Assembly: GCA_964577275.1 (NCBI GenBank)
Contig: CAZNYR010000031.1
Coordinates: 1-39,510 of the forward strand
Direction of reading: 5' to 3'
Source of the DNA: UBA2561 sp964577275
GTDB taxonomy: Bacteria > Bacteroidota > Bacteroidia > Cytophagales > Thermoflexibacteraceae
DNA length: 39,510 nt
In this document: one piece after another, positions 35,401-39,510 of the stretch
Layout: each line of letters starts with the position of its first letter
Numbering within the stretch: the first letter of the stretch is position 1
Notes under the pieces: model-generated
Databases searched by the model: none
The model's input: the letters and a program-made list of their open reading frames with translations, nothing else
Told to the model about the DNA's origin: nothing
Made by a program: the position numbers and the translations under genes

Positions 35401-35487
35401 GACCTCAAAAATCAAAGTTCTGGTGTTTATTTTTTAGAAATAGAAACAGAAAAAGGGCGATTTTCTAAAAAAATAATCTTGAAATAA
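29431..35487 (+). CDS. Giant subtilisin-like protease with T9SS sorting domain
   Basis: A 2018-residue secreted protein. The signal sequence ends in LVGC (Cys20), a possible lipobox. The S8 protease domain (about 225-470) has D242 (GIWDEGS), H268 (YHSMTVAG), N358 (AVGNGG) and S428 (GWGTSQAAP). Behind it are a fibronectin III-like domain (about 720-805), a CARDB domain (810-920), a nidogen-like region (970-1150), a bacterial Ig-like domain (1190-1310), a cadherin-like domain (1310-1405) and four related Ig-like repeats (1430-1756) that open with phrases such as ITFDNLAFISFG and IQFDNISTKTFG. The last ~75 residues (IYPNPNDGQFTF to FSKKIILK) are a type A T9SS sorting signal. It is likely a surface or released protease for degrading proteins outside the cell. 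Confidence 0.93.
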   Translation: MKFIFTPQFALFGMLFLVGCLSHQNTTYQTPNTKIISDAMPSSDVSPAIFWANETLKNQTEYGGFYFVNLHFSQVPSPAFRAKLQQKGIFLNHYLGNATYSAAIPTNLAYAPLKNDLISGISIPDKTQKMTAKLQAELAQNPSEKRTIHLIYHKNLSVRPIMLALEKQGIEIENINPFFKHIRIKTNAQNFQKIATKNWLVFADNQEVIYPLGKIESDFVRSISLQNRNGLTGKNIRVGIWDEGSLNAQHPALEGRTELVETVALQYHSMTVAGILGASDIHPDYVGCAPQVALYSWDYNNSHAEVAQAIQNQDIVIGNHSYGYSVEAGGKAYGLADQFVDKLTETYSYLVNVFAVGNGGAGYKTTQNASKNTIMVGASGINDTFNGSNSSRGSTQDGRIKPDLVASGYQVTTLNQTGYGSTSGWGTSQAAPAISGLTAQLYQYYTENHPNRPPASLLKAILCNTAHDIGNLHPDYTAGFGRADGVRALRTLTENRYQINQISHGNTQKLTLYIPPNSVEAKIMLCWTDPAGTVYGNATPVLVNNLDISIKEIATGIVTLPWILDPANPANLATRGVDNLNNIEQITLQNPAAGTYEITISGTSIPVGTTQEYALTWQTEQKFIELTTPSKNEFFEPNTQPNLYWIKNGLTNAQTLEYSLDDGANWQAITGSDLNPMPAQNEFYYQWNIPNAIATKQARIRISADGISSISERFTIFGIPKNLTTQVFDNQIGLDWNAVANATHYDIFQRDKITNKWVEIASNITTNFHTVSNLQGNKTYTFAVRAKDNPNAIIGQKSVPMSATPNPSATGDLAVIQILNPTLSNVQFLRPNSTEFITIRIKNQGNGTIPAGTNLTAKFWVDNSEIASQNFTTAAINSGDEIEIKLMTSADFSIAKNYQLKVQIDWTSDPVLSNNFLVKTIEGTSQIQLTANTPNSFCTASVRLEIHGITPNYTLSNITPNLEDLSTDATPITLADHATSGALPLNFRFPFYGQWYEHFYISDEGLITFSPFVNYTAGASGQIANSESVHNFIAGVWSDFNPNFGTIRYKYFGTSPNRKTVVEFKDYPYFETTPPYTGYSSERATFQIHLHENGVIDIHYQQVSANSWTAVYTKMTAGIESPDGKNGVALPSKNYGSWAIVAPEAYRFSPDFPTWSNADAGFFTTISNTGTYTANWQQNGNPRTLSKTLTKSCGTPPIITKLQPENGATQVPKSTELELEFDENIQAGIGNLTLSNGSDNRTFSIHGNTQIKTQITNNILKISFKTALQGGTSYHILMDNGAVKNQENVPLDFAGISNAMTWNFSTKNDAPTHLFLSAVTVDNHLPDGTPIGKLTATDPNLHQNHTFSITGGTGLTQFRIQNDEILTNGVLTFASAYTLEITATDNGLPNQSFHKTFEIAMNFVTIVESPAPPPSGGGSGVLTPQLLKNQEITFDNLAFISFGNRFTLNPKTQSGQKPSLQILNGNASISGDYIYPESIGTIEILISAPSGNGYKKATIRHKIEVVKGKQVLSESQINTIPNQVWTSQQFMPDFGIQNLTFDIIEGTTLATISEGKIRLHKTGKVRLKIYLPETENYQISNSIFREFEILKTEQNIQFDNISTKTFGDADFEIRAISSSGLEIVFSKESDFIELEHHLVKIKAAGLVKIIAQQAGNDFYFPAQKSQTFRIQKAPQTIQFEAIEDKKITDKPFAIFTQSSAGLPINLQLNPNHLAEIIDGKIHLKQTGILQIIASQSGNENFEKAIEIKRTFEILPILEITDIQVINGEKILISVSQEGEISGINTLRFMLSDADGNFENNYVLYARKNADGTWIADLPDKLMTSGNYQLKILTSHPKIAPKPKAIQEVLSSKPPTFYITRNGHTLCASGDADSYVWYLNDAPILDQTESCLDLTYFENKDKLILKVQGKNGNRLGEISTGFGVNMIPITALENASVLEKNILIYPNPNDGQFTFKLMGFYAKIRIKIIHISGQIISSKFYENQVDLEEEIDLKNQSSGVYFLEIETEKGRFSKKIILK

Positions 35488-35623
35488 TACAAAATTAAGG
35501 TCAAATAAAGTTTTTTTGGGAATAGATGCCATTGAAACCGACTTTGGTATCTATCAATGTAATTTTAAAGTCAGAAACGAAGTAAAATTTCAGAAAATAA
35601 ATAGGTTAATCCATATATTTTAG

Positions 35624-35631
35624 TAACTTTG
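35624..35631 (+). promoter_or_regulatory. Candidate -7 element for the sigma-54 activator gene
   Basis: TAACTTTG, an exact TAnnTTTG, 67 bases before the ATG at 35699. Confidence 0.5.
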
Positions 35632-35698
35632 GTATCAATGCAATCAAAATTGATGTACGACTTTCGTCCTCATTAAACCAAGATAAAGACCTAATTTT

Positions 35699-36880
35699 AT
35701 GACAAAACGTTCATCTAAAAAATCACAGCACAAAATTCTAATCATTGATGACGAAAAAAGCATCCGTTATACGCTTCGCGATATTTTGGAATACGAAAAA
35801 TACGAAGTCGATGAAGCCCAAGACGGAGCGGAAGGATTTGAAAAAATCCAAGAAAATGATTACGATGTGGTGCTTTGCGATATAAAAATGCCCAAAATGG
35901 ACGGCATGGAAGTCCTTGAACAAACCATGACGTTGGGCAAAGACCTTCAATTTATCCTGATTTCGGCGCATGGCGATATTCCGACTGCTGTGGAAGCTAC
36001 CCGAAAAGGCGCATTTGATTTCATTACCAAACCGCCTGATTTGAACCGACTATTATTGACGATTCGGAATGCGCTGGACAAATCCAATTTGGTGCAGGAA
36101 ACCAAAGTGCTGAAACGCAGAGTCAATAAAACCTTTGAGATTGTGGGCGAATCCGAACCCATCCAAAAGGTCAAACAAACCATTGACAAAGTCGCTCCGA
36201 CTGAAGCGCGCGTATTGATTACGGGCGGAAACGGCTCTGGTAAAGAGTTGGTTGCCAGATGGTTACACGCCAAAAGTCCTCGTGCGGGAGCGCCTATGGT
36301 CGAGGTAAATTGTGCGGCAATTCCTTCGGAACTTATCGAAAGTGAACTCTTTGGACACGAAAAAGGGGCATTCACATCGGCGGTCAAGCAACGCATCGGT
36401 AAGTTTGAGCAGGCAAATGGCGGGACGTTATTTCTTGATGAAATTGGCGACATGAGTCTTTCGGCACAAGCCAAAGTATTGCGTGCCTTGCAAGAAAATA
36501 AAATCACACGGGTTGGCGGGGACAAAGAAATCAAGGTCAATGTCCGAGTTGTGGCGGCGACCAATAAAAACCTCAAAGCCGAAATCAAAAGCAATAAATT
36601 TCGGGAAGATTTGTATCATCGGCTGGGCGTGATTCTGATTCATGTGCCACCACTCAATGACCGCCGAGAGGATATTCCGCTTTTGGTACAACATTTTTTG
36701 GATGGTATTGCCGAAGACTATGGCGCACCGCCCAAACAAGTCGAGCAAGAAGCCTTTCAACTCCTGCAAGCCAAAGACTGGACGGGAAATATCCGCGAGC
36801 TACGCAACGTAACCGAACGTCTGGTGATTATGTCCACGGATGGCGTGATTACGGCAGAGGATGTGAAATTATATGCTTAA
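35699..36880 (+). CDS. NtrC-type response regulator (REC-AAA), no HTH
   Basis: A 393-residue cytoplasmic activator of sigma-54 RNA polymerase. The receiver has D17/D18, phospho-acceptor D61 (VLCDIKMPKMDG) and K111 (FITKPPDL). The AAA domain has Walker A GGNGSGKE (176-183), ESELFGHEKGAFTSA (214-228), Walker B LFLDEIGD (244-251) and an arginine-finger region FREDLYHRLGV. The sigma-54 contact loop is GAFTSA instead of GAFTGA. The protein ends at NIRELRNVTERLVIMSTDGVITAEDVKLYA, so the Fis-type DNA-binding domain that NtrC-like proteins usually carry is absent. It may act without binding DNA, or through a partner. No kinase gene is adjacent. Confidence 0.93.
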   Translation: MTKRSSKKSQHKILIIDDEKSIRYTLRDILEYEKYEVDEAQDGAEGFEKIQENDYDVVLCDIKMPKMDGMEVLEQTMTLGKDLQFILISAHGDIPTAVEATRKGAFDFITKPPDLNRLLLTIRNALDKSNLVQETKVLKRRVNKTFEIVGESEPIQKVKQTIDKVAPTEARVLITGGNGSGKELVARWLHAKSPRAGAPMVEVNCAAIPSELIESELFGHEKGAFTSAVKQRIGKFEQANGGTLFLDEIGDMSLSAQAKVLRALQENKITRVGGDKEIKVNVRVVAATNKNLKAEIKSNKFREDLYHRLGVILIHVPPLNDRREDIPLLVQHFLDGIAEDYGAPPKQVEQEAFQLLQAKDWTGNIRELRNVTERLVIMSTDGVITAEDVKLYA

Positions 36881-36885
36881 AAATC

Positions 36886-36929
36886 AAAAAACCTTGCATG
36901 ATTCAATTTTGTAAGGTTTTTATTTTTTG
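36886..36929 (+). terminator. Intrinsic terminator after the sigma-54 activator gene
   Basis: AAAAACCTTGC pairs with GTAAGGTTTTT (one wobble) around a 13-base loop and is followed by ATTTTTT. Confidence 0.85.
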
Positions 36930-37018
36930 TGCTAATTTTCACAACTTATTTTCTGATTTTTCCCTACAAACATTTCATCCACGAATAGGGTTTTGATTTC
37001 AAAATTTAAACTCAAAAC

Positions 37019-37738
37019 ATGGCACCTTTCAGATACCAAAACCAAGATTTTCGGGGCATTTATATTGCGCTTCTCCTACTGATTCTGTGGGGAAGTTTCC
37101 TGACTTTTTCGCTTTTTTGGTTCAAATTTGACCTTCAAAATCCATTGACGTATCTTTTAATTTTGATACAGACGCATTTTTATACGGGCATCTTCATTAC
37201 GGCACATGACGGGATGCACGGCACGATTGCACCTTTTCATAAAAAATTAAATCATTTCATAGGCAAGATTTGTACCGTCTTATTTGCCTTTAATTCGTAT
37301 CGTATTTTGCATCAGAAACATCACTTGCATCATCGGTTTGCAGGCACGATAGAAGACCCCGACTGGCATCATGGTCATTTTTGGGCATGGTATCTGAATT
37401 TTGCCAAACAATATGTTACGTGGCAACAAATTGTTTTGATGGCAATTACCTATAATTTGTTAAAATTGGCATTCCCGTACCAAAATCTAATCGCCTTTTG
37501 GATGTTGCCTGCGGTGCTTTCTACGTTTCAACTTTTCTATTTTGGTACTTACACGCCCCACAAAAATCCGCCAAATAATTTGCATCGCTCTCGCAGTTTG
37601 TCTAAAAATCATACGTGGGCATTTTTGAGTTGTTATTTTTTTGGGTATCATTACGAGCATCACGATTCGCCGCATACGCCCTGGTGGAAACTGTATCAAA
37701 AGAAATCAGAAAAGACATCATCATATCCAAATCACTAA
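37019..37738 (+). CDS. crtW: Beta-carotene ketolase, CrtW type
   Basis: A 239-residue membrane-bound di-iron oxygenase that adds 4-keto groups to carotenoid rings. Several hydrophobic segments alternate with the histidine motifs HDGMH (63-67), HQKHHLHH (98-105) and HYEHHDSPHTPWW (211-223). The FGTYTPH motif (175-181) is typical of CrtW and separates it from CrtZ hydroxylases and general desaturases. In Cytophagales such ketolases act in pathways to flexixanthin-like monocyclic ketocarotenoids, so an orange or red pigment is a reasonable inference. No other carotenoid gene is in the window. A GNAT gene follows 12 bases after the stop and is probably cotranscribed. Confidence 0.88.
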   Translation: MAPFRYQNQDFRGIYIALLLLILWGSFLTFSLFWFKFDLQNPLTYLLILIQTHFYTGIFITAHDGMHGTIAPFHKKLNHFIGKICTVLFAFNSYRILHQKHHLHHRFAGTIEDPDWHHGHFWAWYLNFAKQYVTWQQIVLMAITYNLLKLAFPYQNLIAFWMLPAVLSTFQLFYFGTYTPHKNPPNNLHRSRSLSKNHTWAFLSCYFFGYHYEHHDSPHTPWWKLYQKKSEKTSSYPNH

Positions 37739-37750
37739 ACCCCAAAAAGT

Positions 37751-38227
37751 ATGAATTATAGCATCCGTAAAGGAAAAGCGCAGGATGTACCGAGCGCATT
37801 TCGGTTGATTGAAGAATTAGCAGTTTATGAAAAAGCACCGCACGAAGTAACCAATACGCCAGAAAAGATGCTTTCTGAAGGTTTTGGTACGCATCCTGCG
37901 TATGAATTTTTTGTGGCAGAATTTGATGAAACAGGGGAAATTTTTGGCATTTCACTTTATTATTATCGGTATTCGACATGGAAAGGCAAATGTGTTTATC
38001 TCGAAGACCTCATCGTAACCGAAAAACATCGTGGCATTGGTGCAGGCAAAGCACTTTTTGAGCAAACAGCCAAGGAATGTCTTCGCCAAAATTTGCCCTT
38101 GATGACTTGGCAGGTGCTGGACTGGAATACGCCCTCGATTGAGTTTTATCAAAGATATGGCGCAACCTTTGATGGCGAATGGATAAATTGTAAATTGAGT
38201 TTGGCACAGATTAAAGCCCTGAAATGA
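37751..38227 (+). CDS. GNAT-family N-acetyltransferase
   Basis: A 158-residue cytoplasmic acetyltransferase. The acetyl-CoA site is seen in VYLEDLIVTEKHRGIGAGKALFEQ (motif A, RGIGAGK), followed by the C-terminal WQVLDWNTPSIEFYQRYGATFDGEW typical of GNAT enzymes. The N-terminal IRKGKAQDVPSAFRLIEELAVYEKAP and the overall form resemble the spermidine/spermine or thialysine acetyltransferase (SAT-like) group. The actual substrate is unknown. It lies 12 bases after crtW, probably in one transcript, and is followed by an AT-rich palindrome and then the rpoC promoter. Confidence 0.9.
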   Translation: MNYSIRKGKAQDVPSAFRLIEELAVYEKAPHEVTNTPEKMLSEGFGTHPAYEFFVAEFDETGEIFGISLYYYRYSTWKGKCVYLEDLIVTEKHRGIGAGKALFEQTAKECLRQNLPLMTWQVLDWNTPSIEFYQRYGATFDGEWINCKLSLAQIKALK

Positions 38228-38273
38228 ATGTGAGCAAGGCGATTCGTTACGAAATTTTAGTGTAAAAATCCTA

Positions 38274-38300
38274 AAATATTTCTAAAATTTTAGAATATTT
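38274..38300. terminator. AT-rich palindrome between the GNAT gene and rpoC
   Basis: CTAAAATTTTAG is a perfect 12-bp palindrome, extended on each side by AAATATT and AATATTT with one bulged T. It could end the crtW-GNAT transcript or be a regulator site before rpoC. The lack of GC pairs makes a strong terminator doubtful. Confidence 0.4.
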
Positions 38301-38312
38301 CCAAGAGTTTTT

Positions 38313-38320
38313 TAACTTTG
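38313..38320 (+). promoter_or_regulatory. Candidate -7 element for rpoC
   Basis: TAACTTTG, an exact TAnnTTTG, 28 bases before the ATG at 38349. It suggests that rpoC has its own promoter here. Confidence 0.6.
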
Positions 38321-38348
38321 CAGGTTCATAATTAACTGCAATTTCAGA

Positions 38349-39510
38349 ATGGCATTCAGAAAAAACAAAAAGTTCAGCAACGATTTTACGAGCATTACCA
38401 TCAGTTTAGCTTCTCCAGAATCCATACTGGATAGCTCTTTTGGTGAGGTTACTCAACCTGAAACCATCAATTATCGCACGTACAAGCCCGAAATGGGCGG
38501 TTTATTTTGCGAGCGGATTTTTGGTCCTGTCAAGGATTGGGAGTGTCACTGTGGAAAATACAAACGGATTCGCTACAAGGGAATCATCTGCGACCGTTGT
38601 GGCGTGGAAGTAACCGAAAAGAAAGTCCGACGGGAACGAATGGGACACATTCAGCTCGTGATTCCTGTGGCGCACATTTGGTATTTTAGGTCTTTGCCCA
38701 ATAAGATTGGCTATTTATTAGGTCTTCCGACCAAAAAATTAGACCAAATTATTTATTATGAACGATATGCGGTCATTCAGCCGGGCGTAAAAGCGGATGA
38801 TGGGATTGGCTATCTCGATTTTTTGACCGAGGATGAATACCTTGATATTTTGGATAAATTACCCCGTGAGAATCAACAACTTGACGATGATAACCCCGAA
38901 AAGTTCATCGCCAAGATGGGAGCGGAAGCCCTCGAAATGTTGCTCACACGAATTGACCTTGACCAGCTTTCGTATGATTTGCGTCATGCCGCAGCGCATG
39001 ATACTTCTCAACAACGCAAAGCCGAAGCCCTGAAACGCCTCAAAGTCGTGGAAGCCTTCCGAGATGCACGCACACGCATCGAAAATCGTCCCGAATGGAT
39101 GATTATTAAGATGGTGCCTGTGATTCCGCCAGAATTGCGTCCTTTGGTGCCTTTGGATGGCGGACGATTTGCCACTTCGGATTTGAACGACCTCTATCGG
39201 CGTGTCATTATCCGAAATAATCGCCTCAAACGCCTCATCGACATTAAAGCCCCCGAAGTGATTTTGCGGAACGAAAAGCGAATGCTTCAGGAAGCAGTCG
39301 ATTCTTTGTTTGATAATTCACGCAAAGTCAATGCAGTACGTGCCGATGGAAATCGCGCCTTGAAATCATTGAGCGATATGCTCAAAGGCAAGCAAGGGCG
39401 TTTCCGACAAAACTTATTGGGTAAACGGGTGGATTATTCGGGTCGGTCGGTCATTGTTGTAGGACCTGAATTGCAGTTACATGAATGCGGCTTGCCTAAA
39501 AATATGGCGG
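38349..39510 (+). CDS. rpoC: RNA polymerase beta' subunit, 5' part
   Basis: The first 387 codons of beta', running off the window end. The protein starts MAFRKNKKFSNDFTSITISLASPE and continues with the N-terminal zinc-binding domain (WECHCGKYKRIRYKGIICDRCGVEV), the clamp region (ERMGHIQLVIPVAHIWYFRSLP), EWMIIKMVPVIPPELRPLVPLDGGRFATSDLNDLYRRVI and the rudder-proximal GKQGRFRQNLLGKRVDYSGRSVIVVGP. The active-site NADFDGD motif lies beyond the window. Unlike the usual rpoB-rpoC order, the upstream neighbour is a GNAT gene, and a promoter element lies directly in front. The remainder of the gene must be checked outside this window. Confidence 0.95.
   Translation, partial: MAFRKNKKFSNDFTSITISLASPESILDSSFGEVTQPETINYRTYKPEMGGLFCERIFGPVKDWECHCGKYKRIRYKGIICDRCGVEVTEKKVRRERMGHIQLVIPVAHIWYFRSLPNKIGYLLGLPTKKLDQIIYYERYAVIQPGVKADDGIGYLDFLTEDEYLDILDKLPRENQQLDDDNPEKFIAKMGAEALEMLLTRIDLDQLSYDLRHAAAHDTSQQRKAEALKRLKVVEAFRDARTRIENRPEWMIIKMVPVIPPELRPLVPLDGGRFATSDLNDLYRRVIIRNNRLKRLIDIKAPEVILRNEKRMLQEAVDSLFDNSRKVNAVRADGNRALKSLSDMLKGKQGRFRQNLLGKRVDYSGRSVIVVGPELQLHECGLPKNMA

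Noticed and set aside
35947..36594. 215-codon minus-strand ORF opposite the sigma-54 activator gene
   Set aside because: Antisense to conserved AAA motifs, which explain the sequence; length is due to codon bias.

Overview
The window looks like a draft chromosomal contig from a Bacteroidota bacterium, most likely of the order Cytophagales. Four things point there: a giant secreted subtilisin-like protease ending in a type IX secretion (T9SS) sorting domain; Bacteroidota-type -7 elements (TAnnTTTG) upstream of at least eight genes; OmpA, RpoZ and S16 proteins of the Bacteroidota type; and a CrtW-type carotenoid ketolase. Intergenic DNA is AT-rich. Three runs of exactly ten N mark scaffold joins (24153, 25761, 26144). 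I see no tRNA, rRNA, CRISPR array, integrase or transposase.

Layout. 1-9 kb: an SDR oxidoreductase, a 942-residue membrane-anchored protein of unknown function, and a sensor pair (a six-PAS histidine kinase followed by a receiver-kinase hybrid). 9-12 kb: upp and rpsP face each other across a bidirectional terminator, with a chain of small hairpins just after upp; then a Cj0069-family ATP-grasp-like protein. 12-20 kb: a repeat-rich leader, aspS, a large P-loop ATPase of unknown function, and priA. 20-22.3 kb: an AraC-type regulator followed by a lipoprotein and a cytoplasmic protein, each made of two copies of the same ABM-like domain. 22.4-25.9 kb: an O-methyltransferase, rpoZ, gmk and a Deg/HtrA protease. 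26-29 kb: a LamG-OmpA outer-membrane protein, a DUF1294 protein and pfkA. 29.4-35.5 kb: the 2018-residue protease. 35.7-39.5 kb: a sigma-54 activator without a DNA-binding domain, crtW, a GNAT acetyltransferase and the 5' part of rpoC, which is not preceded by rpoB.

Most genes are housekeeping or ordinary accessory genes. No complete defence system or biosynthetic cluster is visible. The most promising unexplained items are: a 20-bp intergenic motif (consensus TATAACTATTTGATAATCAA) present in five full copies with fixed spacing plus several partial copies; the 955-residue ATPase next to priA; the AraC/tandem-ABM module; the hairpin chain behind upp; the ACCTCAAAGACGGTT repeat cluster upstream of aspS; and the isolated rpoC.
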